Below, one piece after another: positions 22,935 through 34,872 of a DNA stretch of 64,000 bases. The notes beneath the pieces are model-generated. The model did not search any database. It saw nothing but the letters and a program-made list of their open reading frames with translations, and was not told where the DNA came from. Numbering within the stretch: position 1 is the first letter of the stretch; every line of letters begins with the position of its first letter. The DNA lies in assembly GCA_001643675.2 (NCBI GenBank), contig LSRY02000001.1, positions 2,284,501-2,348,500 on the forward strand, read 5' to 3'. Origin of the DNA: Monocercomonoides exilis. Its lineage: Eukaryota; Preaxostyla; Oxymonadida; Polymastigidae. The position numbers were made by a program, and so were the translations under genes.

Positions 22935-24766
22935 TGGAATCTTGTATGAATCTATCCCCAGGATGTATTCAGTCGAACAACTTTCAGCCAAAAAATACTC
23001 TGATGATTCTGAATGTCCCAAGCTTTCTCATATATTCTCTCTTTATCCTCTTTCATTCTTTTTTTCTCCCTCCCTCTCTGCTCTCCTCCACTGCTCTTCT
23101 GAAGAAGGCTCCATCGTCACCATTTCAAATGCCTTCGGATCCTTTTTCACCGTGTCATTCACTATCTCTCTCAGATTTTCTGCTTCATTCTTTTCCTTTC
23201 TCCATCGAACAATAAATATCACCGAAATTATCAGAACAATCAATAAAACCACAACAAGCTCAATAACAATAATCGTCCAGAATGATTTTCCTTCTTTTCC
23301 TCCTTCAGCAACAATATCATCTCCTGCAGCTTGTATCTTGCTTTTGTTCTTCAGAATAAATGAATTTGTCGAAGAAAGAGCATTTTAATTTCCAAGGAGC
23401 AGGCACACAGTCACATCTGCCTCCGCTAACGCCTCTCGAAAAATGCTCCCTTGCATTATCTCAAAGGACTCTTTTTCCTAGACAATCCCTTTCGCATCGA
23501 ACTCCAACAGATTCAGCAAAACCTCTGTTTCGATGGTTGTTTACAGCCGGAATGACAAATTGCAGGATAAAAAACTCCAACAAGAATGTGATTGTGAACT
23601 CGCTCTTTGTTTCCTTTTTCACCTCTTAGGCAGAATGGAGTGTTTGGATAAAGAAGAGAGATTGCCTCTGGCGGGGGATGCAGGCAAGCGTGTATTTGCT
23701 GTCCAGCATCCCCATGGAGGTGTTGTCTTTCGCATTGTCTTCCTCTTTCAAACTCTCTTCGATCAGCGACGCCCCATCGGAGTAGGCGATGTTCCTGCGG
23801 GATGACGGATAGCTGCTGACCGAAAGGCTGCTACGGGTAGAGGGGCCTTTGCCCACAAACTTTGCATCGTCGATGCGGACAGCACCTCCAGAGACAGACA
23901 ACGCTCATCTGATGCGTTTGCCACGGTGAGATCACTGATAGCTGCTATTGAGTTGTACAAATGAAAGAGGAGATGCTGTCTCAGCTGTCACCGTTTATAT
24001 TGCTGAGCATTCAATGTGAGCTTTCTCAATAAATCACGCGATAAACGAGAGTTAGGGTGCATTCCTTACACTCACATAACTTCCTTGAAATGTCTGTTCA
24101 TCAATTTCGTTGCTAGAGGATAAGGGACATTGCGAGCAGATGCAATTGTTCGGGGAAATATACTCAGATGGAGAAGACACAAAAAGTACAGACGAGCCGA
24201 AGGATGCGCTGGCACCTGTGTTTGTTCAGTTGGGAAAGATGAACCGGAAAAGGCAAAATATACTTCGGCTGTGGAGGGGAGGCAGAGGATTCCTCCCTGC
24301 GAAAACACCAGATGCTCTATTCCTACGCTGTGCTCCAAGGAGCTCCCGCACCGGCGAAACTCGAAGACGCTGACTGACATCTGGAGGTGCTGAAAGTTTA
24401 TTTCTGCGAAGGAGATGCTGTCGACAGCGGAGAGAAGGAAACACGGGAGAGCGAACGCGAGGTGGTGACGTAGCAGTTATCGACAATCAAGTGGCCATTC
24501 TCGATGGCTAGCAAAGATTAGTTGAGGAATGCTGGATGTTCAGCTTGCTCTGTGGTTGACAAAATGGTAGAGGAAGCAAAATGAACAAAGAAGAGATAAA
24601 TGCGGCCATCGGTGTGGCACACAACGGCACTGCCCGTGTGCGAAAAAGATTGGTAGAAGAGGAAGTCGAGACGCCCAATCCTGACATTTGCAGACGTTGC
24701 AAAGATAACAGGGCAGCGCTGAATGGAGGCTTCGTTTGCATTATTGGGTATATTGCAACAAAATAG
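22935..24766 (-). pseudogene. Truncated beta-helix/receptor-like pseudogene
   Basis: Minus strand. Pieces align with the C-terminal half of the intact gene at 43018-50802: ENGHLIVDNCYVTTSRS (about 24470); VFEFRRCGSSLEHSVG; GGAVRIDDAKF (about 23885); YPSSRRNIAYSDGASL (about 23810); a membrane segment (about 23230); then WRKEKNEAENLREIVNDTVK and MVTMEPSSEEQWRRAERE (about 23190-23060). The last match is GHSESSEHLL-like codons near 22990, shifted by the loss of one A in the AAAAGCTTGGG tract. Several stops and frameshifts are present. The N-terminal half and the kinase-like domain are missing. It is a dead relative of the 43-kb gene, in the opposite orientation. Confidence 0.85.
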
Positions 24767-25094
24767 TTAATTTAAATAAATCCAAAATTAATTTGACATA
24801 AAAGAACAAACAAATCACAAACCATCAATTTTGATAATTTTTTATTTTTTTGAACTTGAACAAGTTGTATTAGCTTCTATGAAACATTGATGTTCATAAT
24901 GAGCAATGAAAAATTCCCATTTTAAACAATGCAAGAATTCTTATTATCGATAAAACATTCTCAATAAACAATCGAAACATACTATGAAAATTTCATGAAT
25001 CAACAATTGCAAAACAGTTTAATCAAGAAAAACCCTTTTTCATTGAATAACAAAAATATTAATTTTGATCAAAATAAAGGATATATTATTTTTT

Positions 25095-25255
25095 GTTTCA
25101 TATTGTTTTTTCTCACAAAGAAGTTTGCAATGAACCAACAAACACTATGGCAAAAGTAACCTTTTTTCATTTGAATTATGGAAACGGAATGATAAAAGAA
25201 TAACTTCCATGGGTCAGATTTTTGATCTGATGTCACTTTTCAAAAAAATTTAGCC
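25095..25255. repeat. Dispersed repeat, relative of 1490-1660
   Basis: Direct-orientation relative; shared block with GAAACGGAATGATA and TTTTTGATCTGATGT. Confidence 0.6.
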
Positions 25256-25707
25256 ATATATCACATTTTTTATCATAATGTGTGATTTTTTCATTGAAAA
25301 ATCGATTTTTTAATCAAAAATTTCAATTTTTCGCTTTTTCAAAAATATGCTTAAATCAGTTAAAATTATGTGTATTAATAATCAAAATTGTCCAAGCAAG
25401 TGAAAAAAGTGTATTTGTGTAGAATTTCCATAAATAAAAAATCGACCCAAGGTTAATTATTTCAAAAATTGATTTTTATTTTTTTCTGTGTGAAGCGGCA
25501 TCGTGTATAATCACAATCTGATATAGTCACAAACAGTTGTGCAAAAACCGATGTGATTATATCCGGTTTTGACTGAACTTATCATCATACTATATCGAAT
25601 TTATTTTGATTTTTTGTTGAATTTTTTATTGTCATTGAATATTCTATTATTATTTTTTTTTATTTAATATAGATTTTATCATTTAAAAAAGATATGTTTT
25701 TTCAAAT

Positions 25708-26010
25708 AAGAAATAATAATCATTCTTTTCTGCTTTTTCAACATAAACAAAAAATATTTGGCTGATGGCAAGACTGATTCCGTCATGTTTCTCTCTTGAT
25801 AATTAATAATAGAGTAACTTGAAGGACTTGGTCTCAGAATTAGTTAACCAAGAAAATAAATGTTAACGATAATTAAATATTGAACAAAAATTTTTCCAAA
25901 AAATTAAACAGTGTTATATTTTGTTTCGTTTTGAAATTAAAGTCAAAATAACGGATGTGATGAAATTTGGTAACTGAAAACTTTGTCCCCTATTTTGAAT
26001 TGGATTATTG
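25708..26010. repeat. Dispersed repeat, inverted relative of 1755-2057
   Basis: Its reverse complement matches 1755-2057, including GGCTGATGGCAAGACTG. It ends 8 bp before MITE-A at 26019. Confidence 0.7.
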
Positions 26011-26018
26011 GTGGCATA

Positions 26019-26285
26019 GGGGAAAATACGGACTTTCAAGCTTTTTATACACAAAGCATGAAAAAACTGTTTCACTTACAACATTTTTGAACTTAGCCAG
26101 ATTTCAAAATCAATTTGATTTACATATCTTTAAACACTCATCATTGAAATCAAAACATGAAGAATTGTGACGATTCACGAATGTCAAAAAAAAGAACCAT
26201 TTTTGTAATATTTTTTTATCTCAAAAAGTTAATGAAAAGTGCATCATTCTTCAATGAAAATGCCTGAAGTGAAATATTTTGCCCC
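26019..26285 (+). mobile_element. MITE family A, copy 2
   Basis: Ends GGGGAAAATACGGACTTTCA and GTGAAATATTTTGCCCC with the A-family inner blocks. Flanks CATA/ATAT do not form an exact duplication. Confidence 0.8.
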
Positions 26286-26939
26286 ATATGTTAACGGTTA
26301 ATTTTCAGGGAAAATAAAACTATTCATTACATGCTCAATTTTGACAATAGACTCTCCAACTTTCATAATTTTCTAATCAAAATATATTGGGAACGTGTGT
26401 AATTCTTTTTGAAGTTGTAACACCAAAAACAATACAATATCAAAAAACTTTTTTTGTTAAATTTTTATTATTAAGAATAAATTTTGATAAAATGCAATGT
26501 TAAAAAATTATTTATGAGTTAGGTTAATACAGCTTGTGCAAAAAATACCTGACATCGCAAAAAATACCGGACAAGATCAATATCTCAATTACCGCAAGAG
26601 TAATAATTCTGACTATTTTCCTCAAAACACATCTCATTAATACAGACTCAACTGATAAACGAGACTTTCAAAATAGCTTCATTTATGCTCAGAAATATCA
26701 ATTTTTGAAATTTCTGAGTAATAGGATTTTGAGTTTCTCCGAAATATTAAAAAAAGTATTCTGAACATAAATGAAGCTATTTTGAAAGTATTGCATATCA
26801 ATTGAGTTCGTTTTGATGAGATATATTTTGAGGAAAAATAATAGAGTTATTCCTCTTGCAGTTATTGAGATATCGATCTTGTCCGGTATTTTATGCGATA
26901 TCTGTATGAATAATTTGATCAAAACACCCCTATCAATAT

Positions 26940-27196
26940 GGGTGATTATTTATGAAATCATATATTTTTTGGGGGTGTTGATTTTTTAAAAATTGTTGAT
27001 TATTCGAAAGTGATTATTAATTCAAAAGATAGGAAGCATGATAATTGTTTTTAAAAACAATTATTTTGACCGAATCAAAAATTATAATGTCTTCTATAAG
27101 CCTTTTCACTTTTCGTCGTTCATATGTTAATATTCAAGGTAAATTTTTGGACTGAAAATTATTTTTGAAAAAATACGTTTTTAAAAATAATCGCCC
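26940..27196. mobile_element. MITE family B, copy 1
   Basis: Ends GGGTGATTATTTATGAAATC and AAAAATAATCGCCC; perfect ATAT duplications at 26936-26939 and 27197-27200. Non-coding. Confidence 0.85.
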
Positions 27197-27484
27197 ATAT
27201 CTGTTCACTCTTTCGAAAATTTACTGGAATTATTATACACACTTGACAATATCATCGTTTCCATTTCAGAGAATTAAAGAAAGATTGAACAAAAGTTGGA
27301 TAAAAATAATCTATAATTATGAAAAGTCGAAAATCAAACATTTTCGACTTTTCAATCAGAATATAATAGATGATTGTTTTTCAAACATTGATCAAGCATG
27401 CAACTGTTTGTGTTTATTTTTTTCAAAAAAGCAAAAATCAGTTACAAAATTTCCATGAATTGTTTTTAATTTATTGAACTAAAT

Positions 27485-27724
27485 GGGTGATTATTTTTGA
27501 AAGCATATTTTTTCTTTCAAAATTTTCGGTTCAGAAATTTCATTTGAATATTAACCAATGAACAATGAAAAGTGAAAAGGATTATAGAAGACATTTTTAT
27601 CTTTGATTCGGTTATAAAACTTGTTTTTGAAACAGTTGTGATAATTTTATCATCTGTACACAAAAACATATCCCATTGACAAACAATCTTTTAAAAAAAG
27701 TTATGATTTAAGAAATTATCACAC
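27485..27724. mobile_element. MITE family B, copy 2
   Basis: Left end GGGTGATTATTTTTGAAAGC; degraded right end TTAAGAAATTATCACAC. AAAT duplications at 27481-27484 and 27725-27728. Confidence 0.75.
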
Positions 27725-27949
27725 AAATTTGAGAGAAATGTTGAAAAACTTTCTTTGATATAAAAAACAAAAAATAATATATGTTTGGTATTTTGAATCT
27801 GAATCGCTAAAACCATAAAACAATCTTCATTTCTCGTTTCTCATCTCCACATAATTTTCATATTTTTTTTAAAAATATAAATTTCTTTGCACGTATATTT
27901 TCAGAAATGTCCATTTAATTCCTTCCATTTCATTTGAGAGCGCAATCAA

Positions 27950-30875
27950 TGGTTCATCGCTACGATCGGATCAATGTTGCAATCGTTGCAGTTCTCGAAA
28001 TTTCCTGGACTTACGCCTTCGACAGAAGCAGTTGAAAGGCCAGGCGGTGAGCAAAGCCAGATGAACGTCCAATCGCAGCATCAGATCCTAACTCCGCAGT
28101 TTATGAACCATTCTGCAGTATCTTCAACACAGCCTTCAGATAGAGATAGAGCAGAGATGGAGCCGAGCGAACAAGCGAAAAGCACAGAAGAGCCTTCATG
28201 GATTTGTTGGAGGATAAGACGAGGACCTGAATAGAGGAGAAGATAAATTAGGAAGATGTCAAACACAGGAACAACGTATTCTTGATCGAAAAGAAGAAAG
28301 AACATGGAGACAGATCCTGGACTGTCGTCGTTTGAATGCAGCGGTTCACAGAACGCATTTCAAATGCGACAACGAGAGAACAGTGGAGAGAATATTTCTG
28401 AAAAAAGATTGGGTAGTGACGATAGACCTTCATCAGGCGTGTTATCTTCTCCCAGTTTCAGAGAACCTCAAACCATATCTTGCTTTCAGATTTCTCGGAA
28501 AAGATAACGTATTCAAATGATCACCTTTCGGATTCGTTGATGCACTCAGAATATTCACACATGCAATGAGGAAAGTGACGAAGGAATGAAGAAGAAGATG
28601 GCATGTGAGGCTTGTTGCGTATTTGGACAACCTGCTAATATTACATCAAGATCAAATGCATTTTTGAAGAATTGCGGAGGGGATTGTGCAGTTTTTTTGA
28701 GTCGCTTTGGCTGCTAGTGAACAAGGAAAAAAGCCACATATCTGCCAGCAGTGAGTTTATTTACCTCGGATACAGATGGAACTCGGAAATGATGGAGGTT
28801 TAGTTGACGGAAGGCAGAAGACTTGTGTTGATGAAAGAAGTTGACAAATGGAAAGTGAAAGCAGTGAAAGTCAAGAAGGTGAAAATAAGATATTTCGCTT
28901 TTCTCATTGGAAAACTCAGTGCTATCCGTTTCTTTCAGTTAGACTCTTCTCTATGGTTGCATTTTCTGTATCGCCTCTCACAAACAGGCTTAGAGTTGAA
29001 AGGATGGAGCGGACAGATGAGAATCAACCCATCCATAATACAGCAGATTCTGCAATGGAGTGAGATATTGAAATTACACACTAAACGCAAGCTGATAACA
29101 GTGTTTGTCCACCAGGCAATGATTATAACAGATGCATCGGAGGCAGCGTGTTGGTGCAATGCTATATATCAACAATCAACTGTTAGACGCACATAATCGG
29201 TTTCCACATCAACTTGCGAAACAGTCATCGAATTACAGGGAGTAAATGGCGGTGTGGTTAGCTCTCAACTATTTTGTCCCTGTGTCCCAGAGGAAATGAA
29301 TCAGTCAACTGCATCTGAGATCGGACAACACAGCGGTTTTCTACAATATAAACAAATGGAATCCAGGTTAGAATTTGAGACCCGTTCTGAGTAAGATTTG
29401 GAGATGTGAGGATTAACGCAAATAAAGATGAGAGCCACACACATCTCAGGCATCAAGAACACAAGGGCAGACGCCCTATCAAGGCAAGAGAAAGCAGGGG
29501 ATTTCGAAGTGCGAGTAGAAGAGCTGATGGAGATTCTGAAGATAGCACAGAGGACACCTTAACTGGATGCATTTGCAGCATGTCACAATCACAAGTTGGA
29601 GAGATGATGTGGAATCAACAGTCCGATTGCAGAGGATGATTTTATGGTTTCATGGAAAGACGAAGTTGAATTGGCTCACCCTCCTGTGCCGCTGATTATT
29701 CCAACGATCCAGAAAGCGAAAAGGGAGAAAGCACAAGTGATCTTACTCCTGCCGAACTGGAGAGGCCAGAACTAGGACACTCTTTTGAGGTCGATTCCGC
29801 ACAGGAGCTGGGAATGGAAGCTGCAAAAGGAAGTAATACGAAAAGGCCCTTCAATGCAATGGACGAATGCCAGTCTTCCACCAGGACGGTTGAGGATCGT
29901 GTTGTTGAATCCATCCAGCGTGATGGAGAAGAATGGTGGAAACGCGCTTTGGAGCAAAAAGCTTTCTCAACAGATATTCCAGAGGAGTGCAGCAAGGAAA
30001 TAGCGGAGATAACATGGAAAGGATACCTCTTTGGCTTTACACTTTTTGGGAAGCAATGGGAGGAATGTGGCCACAAAGAAATACCAGGCAATATATTCGA
30101 TTGGGCGTCGAATTGCGCAAATGTCTTTTTATCGCTGAGAAATGGTGGAATGTCGCTCACGTGCCTGCAGATAACAAGAGCTGCAGTTTCTTTTTATTCC
30201 AGTCTCGTTTTCAATACGTGCTTAGGTGATATCCCACTCATTAAGATGCTATTCAGAGCGTTCAGAAGAACAAACAGATCAAAGAAAAAAGAAAACAGGG
30301 AAATTTGGAACCAACAGACGTTGCTGAAGTATTTTGCAGATCATGGACCGAATGAGACCCTAAGCTTTAAGCAATTAACAATAAAGGTGATTGTATAAAC
30401 TATGTTATTTTCTGCTTGAAGATTTACAGAGCTTGAGAGAATAGGCATGAAAAATTCAAGGTTTAAAGAAGAAGTAATGTATCTTGATACTAGACTGAAG
30501 ACTTCAAAGACACGCACGGAGATAGCCGTTCCTTATTTATCAGAGTTGCCGATGTTTTATCCTGCTTTCGTAATAAAGACCTTGTGGGAGAGAGTTAAAC
30601 AAGTCAACCACAGCACAAACAGTTTGTTCCTTAATGTAAACACCTTTGCACCATTGACATCAGGAGGAATTCGCAAACTTTCCAATGAAGTTCTGATCAA
30701 CGCTGGGAAACCAGACACATTCACAATGTACTCAATCAAGACAGCTTCGATTTCGGACTTATCGATAGCAGACATTCTTCCAGTTCAAATTGCATTGTTG
30801 GCTCCCTCTTTTCCATATACAAATACATTGACAATACATTTCTGTGAGATACAATTTGCACAACAGACAAGTTGA
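27950..30875 (+). mobile_element. Decayed DIRS-type retroelement (RT, RNase H, tyrosine recombinase)
   Basis: Plus strand. The order seen is: a gag-like or leader segment (27974-28234); reverse transcriptase with DWVVTIDLHQACYLLPVSEN (about 28408) and YLDN at 28620-28631 where YxDD is expected; RNase H debris (about 28900-29560); the linker LAHPPVPLIIPTIQKAKREK (about 29670); and a tyrosine recombinase with FADHGPNETLSFKQLTIKV (about 30340), LDTRLKTSKTRTEIAVPYL and FAPLTSGGIRKLSNEVLINA (about 30650), ending near 30875. Many stops and frameshifts are present. The Asp-to-Asn change in the polymerase motif alone would disable it. RT plus tyrosine recombinase instead of an integrase identifies the DIRS order. 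The 5' terminal repeat is not evident; the 3' side runs into the inverted arm at 30861. Confidence 0.82.
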
Positions 30876-31966
30876 ACAAAATGACAATCTATAATTAATT
30901 AATTCTCTTATTCAAGTCACATTAAAATTATTGTTAATTGGCGAATGTTGTTCTATCAAGATCCATTTGCATTTTGATCAAAATTAAAAATAATGGATGA
31001 GATCATAAACTTTGTTTTTTCTCATAATTCTTTATGAAATTCTCCAACATTGTTGTTCTTCATTGTTTGCATATTAATAGTTAATATTTATTTATGTAGA
31101 TTATGATTAAACACAAAATTCTTCTTATTAGTGTCTGAATCGCGAATGCTTTGAAAATAACTTTCACTTGGGTTCTGTGCTGGTGAAGAAAACAATCGAC
31201 ATCATGAAAGCGTTCAAATAATCATTGTATTGCTAGATTGTGCTAACCAGATTATGTAAATATTTGTTGTTATCATTTTTTATTGTTTCTGCAATATTTT
31301 TTAAACAAAGCATTACACTCTAAATGAATGGAAACAGAAAATGGATGGAATGAAGCCCTTTATAGAAAAAATGGACAATGATGGATTGAAAACTCTTTTC
31401 ACAGCATAAATATCAATATAATTGACAGAATGATTGAAGAATTGAAATTGTCTTTAAATATGTGCAATTTTAATGATAAGGAATGTTAAATATTGGGAAG
31501 AGTTGAAAAGTGGATGAGTGAATAGGCTCGAAGAATATTTATTGAAAAGAAGAATTGAAAAGATGATGATTGATGAAATTGAGAATAAGAAATATGAAAA
31601 TGATGAAAAGACACTAACTGTACATGGCAAATGATGTTTTTTCACATTGCATAATTGTCTTCTCAATTTGGAGAGATATCGAAAGGATAAATCTCTAAAA
31701 GAAGCAAAAAAAGGAACCTTTGGTTTTGAGTTGCATTGGCCAATAGGATGTGTTGTTTTTTTAAATATAGTTAATCGTTTTGTTATTATTTTTGTTTTTT
31801 TGATAGTTCAATGGAAAATGAAAAGAATATAAGGTTTCAGATAATCTTTGAATAGTTTGAGAAGTCTCATAAGCAAATGATCAGAAGAGCAAACAAGCCG
31901 AAGTAATAAACATTCAAGGCAAATAATCAGAAATGAAGCTCAAGGTGTGAATGACAACAAAAGCAA
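30861..31966 (+). repeat. Long inverted repeat, left arm
   Basis: About 1.1 kb, nearly identical to the reverse complement of 34873-35978 (positions sum to 66839). It begins in the last 13 nt of the recombinase frame of the DIRS element. The only open frames (31454-31666 minus, 31647-31832 plus) are repeated exactly in the other arm and have no recognisable content. Confidence 0.9.
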
Positions 31967-32074
31967 AGTGAAAGAAAAATGGTGAAGCTATAATGGATTG
32001 AAAACTTTATTGGATAAATCTCAAAATTAAAAAAAAGTCATAATAAATTGTGGTTGTGTAATTAATAGATAAAT

Positions 32075-32342
32075 GGGGAAAAATACGGACTTTCAAGCTT
32101 ATTATGCACAAAGCTTGAAAAAATTGTTTCTCTCATAACATTATTTCGATTTCTCAGATTTCAAAATAAATTTGATTTTCATATTTGTCAACAGGCATCA
32201 TTGAAATCATAACATGAAGTTTTGTGGCATTTGACGAATGTCAAAAAATGGACACATTTTTATTGTGTTTTTTGGAATCAAAAAGTCAACGAAAAGTACA
32301 TAATTCTACAATAAAAATGCCTGAAGTGAAATATTTTTCCCC
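32075..32342 (+). mobile_element. MITE family A, copy 3
   Basis: Ends GGGGAAAAATACGGACTTTC and GTGAAATATTTTTCCCC; perfect AAAT duplications at 32071-32074 and 32343-32346. Confidence 0.85.
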
Positions 32343-32598
32343 AAATAATGTTGTTATCCAAATATTTTTAAGGCAATATTGTGAAATATATTTGTTATTA
32401 ATTTTATTTGTAACTGAGAAATATTTTTCTATTTTTTTATAAACATATTTTTTGGGAATGGTTTTTTATAATTTTGAAAAATGAACTACAATAATTATGA
32501 TATTCATTATTATTTTTTTTTAAAAAGAGAAAATAATCAAAAAAAGATAACGAATTTCTAAAAGGTCATTCTTTAAAAATCAAAATAAACAAAAATGT

Positions 32599-32855
32599 GG
32601 GTGATAATTTATGAAACCACATTTTTACTGTTTAATTATTCAGTACAAAAATTTACTTTGTGTTAAAATAAGTGATCACTGAAGAGTGAAAAGACTCAAT
32701 AGGGATATTTTAATATTTATTTCAGCTGATTCACTTAATCATAAAACAGATGTGATAAATTGTGCATTTGAATTTTAAAAGCTCTCCCCAATGATAAGCA
32801 AAATTTGAAAAATCTGTAACATGAAAAAAGTTATGATTTGAAAAAATAATCACCC
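32599..32855. mobile_element. MITE family B, copy 3
   Basis: Ends GGGTGATAATTTATGAAACC and TTTGAAAAAATAATCACCC; perfect ATGT duplications at 32595-32598 and 32856-32859, showing the target is 4 bp rather than TA. Confidence 0.85.
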
Positions 32856-32859
32856 ATGT

Positions 32860-33720
32860 GTAAGAAATTTATGAATGAATTAGACAGGCTTCTAATAAAT
32901 GTGAAAACATTAAAATTATATTGTATAAATAATTGTCTAACTCCAAATGGAAAAATATATTCTCTGAGAAGTTCCAAAGCGTTTTCTATTCTATGTGTGT
33001 GAGCCTTTGAAATAGGATGCACAAATCTTTTTAATGATTAACAGTTTAATGCGTGTATCCAGCTCCATTCAAATTATTATATCCCCTCCAACAATCCGTG
33101 TTTATTTTGGTTTTTTCCTTCACATAACTTTTGATCGTTTGATGCAGTATTTCTCTTGATCTTGTCAAAACAGGAATTTTAAAAAGATTGGATAAATGGC
33201 CCTTTTTTTAAGGACGTTCAATTCCTCCAATGATCCAATTTTGCTTTTTTGGTCTTCCTCTATTGCATTTTCTTTTTAGAAATATAGCTTCATCATTTTC
33301 CGCTTCAGTTCATTTTCCTCCAATAATTCGCGGATGATCCATGTGAAATTTTGATATGCACTTTCGGAAAGAATCATAAGCATGCATCATAAAAATGTTT
33401 GATTTTCCACAAATGAAGCTGCAATGTGTCTGAGAAATGCCGACCCAAAAACATAGAGCCATCAAACAGATATTACAAATATTGAATCTGAATTTGTCTA
33501 ATTTAGTATTTTTTAAAATTTTGACTTGTTTATGTTTGCAACGAAAGCGACTTGTTTCACTTTCATATACGAAGATTTTCATATTCATTTAGCACTTCCA
33601 ACAATAGTGGTCTTTTTTCAAGATCCAATGATCCGAAAGCCAATCAATTGTTTCTTTTTCTGATCTGAATATTTGAAACAAATTTTGAAACTGCTAATGA
33701 TTTTCTGCTTTGGTTGGCAT
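32860..33720 (-). pseudogene. Merlin-like (ISXO2/IS1595-type) transposase remnant
   Basis: Minus strand from ATG at 33720. Zinc-binding-like pairs occur in HYCWKC and RFRCKHKQVK. Next come HCSFICGKSNIFMMHAYDSF, then a first catalytic block reading TEAENDEAIFLKRKCNRGRP, then INTDCWRGYNNLNGAGYTH with the second Asp, then VNH and HTHRIENALELLREYIFPFG with the final Glu. This is the D-D-E layout of Merlin/IS1016-like transposases. In-frame TAG, TAA and frameshifts interrupt it, and the C-terminus ends against MITE-B at 32855. Confidence 0.75.
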
Positions 33721-33811
33721 AATATTTCTAACGGAGTGTTTAAAATAGATTTATCGAATAATTCTTGTTTTCATCTTTATATTTGAAAAAAGAAAAATTA
33801 AAAGATAAATA

Positions 33812-34052
33812 TGTCTAAATTTTTTTGGAATGTTCCTTTTGTTTTATTTTCAATAAAATAAAAATTTCATATTTCGATCAAATTTCTGTTTTCACTCACT
33901 AGATTTCATGTGAATGAATATAATATCATAATCAAGATTTTATTTTCAAAACAGCAAAATTTGGTCAATGTGAACAGAAATATGAGAGAAATATAAAATT
34001 TTTATTCTATTTGAAAATTTTACAAAAGGAACATTCCAAAAAAATTTAGACA
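33812..34052. mobile_element. MITE family E, copy 2
   Basis: Perfect inverted ends TGTCTAAATTTTTTTGGAAT and ATTCCAAAAAAATTTAGACA, flanked by TA on both sides. Related to 7489-7730. Confidence 0.85.
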
Positions 34053-34133
34053 TATGAAAAGTGAAATCAACAAATAAAAAGCAAATACAAACTCAAAATA
34101 AAAAAATTTAAAAATTATCATATAAGTGATTAT

Positions 34134-34379
34134 TTTTCAAAATATATTTTTCCTTCAATATTTTCGATTCGAAAATTACTTTTGAATATTAATAAATGTA
34201 CGCAAAAAAAGTGAAATTGTATGTTAAAGACATCTTCTTTTTTATTTAAGCTCTTTCATTTGTTTTTAAAACAGTCGTGATGGATTCAGCACTTGAATTC
34301 ATAATCTCTTCCCAATGGTTAACAACCCTTGAAAATACAATATCCCGAAAAAAAGCTATGATTACAAAAATAATCACCC
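34134..34379. mobile_element. MITE family B, copy 4
   Basis: Left end AAGTGATTATTTTTCAAAAT (first two Gs changed), right end TTACAAAAATAATCACCC; ATAT duplications at 34130-34133 and 34380-34383. Confidence 0.8.
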
Positions 34380-34872
34380 ATATTTGTTCTCTTTGGGTAA
34401 AGTATTTTTCATTCAATCATTCTCATTAAATAAATTTTGCATTTTTGATGAACTTTCTGTGAACAAAAAAAGTTAAAAAGTTTGTTTTCTTTTTGGAATA
34501 CGTTTGAGGTCACAAAACATAATATTGCTATATCAATAATACGAGTTTTCGTATTTAAAAATCCACTTTTTTAATAATCTGAGAAAGCGCAATAAAGTTA
34601 AAAGTTAAAAAAATACTAGTTGCTAAGTGCAAAAAATTCTTAACAGCTCGCATTTTACAACACTTCATCAACAAAAATAAAAACATTTTTTGAAATTATC
34701 ATTTATAAAAAAAATCATCAATATTCCTAATATCAGAAAAATCCAACATGAGATTCAATTGTTGATAATCAAGCAAACAAACAAATAGAAATTAAATAAA
34801 TAATTTTATCGCTCAACTCACAATTGAGCTTCCACTTTCATTAAACATTTTAAGTTCGTTTCATTCTTCACC

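Larger units (their letters stand above)
24767..26018. other. AT-rich stretch of old repeats
   Basis: No gene. It contains dispersed repeats at 25095-25255 and 25708-26010 that are shared with 1.5-2.1 kb. Confidence 0.6.
31967..34872. other. Spacer between the long inverted arms: MITE nest around a Merlin-like remnant
   Basis: Contains MITE-A, two MITE-B copies, one MITE-E and a decayed Merlin-like transposase. No intact gene. Confidence 0.7.

Noticed and set aside
22942-23388. 148-codon plus-strand frame
   Set aside because: Antisense shadow of the minus-strand receptor pseudogene; the minus reading aligns with the intact gene.
31454-31666. 70-codon frame duplicated exactly at 35173-35385
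   Set aside because: Identity reflects the young inverted arms, not coding constraint; no protein-like composition.
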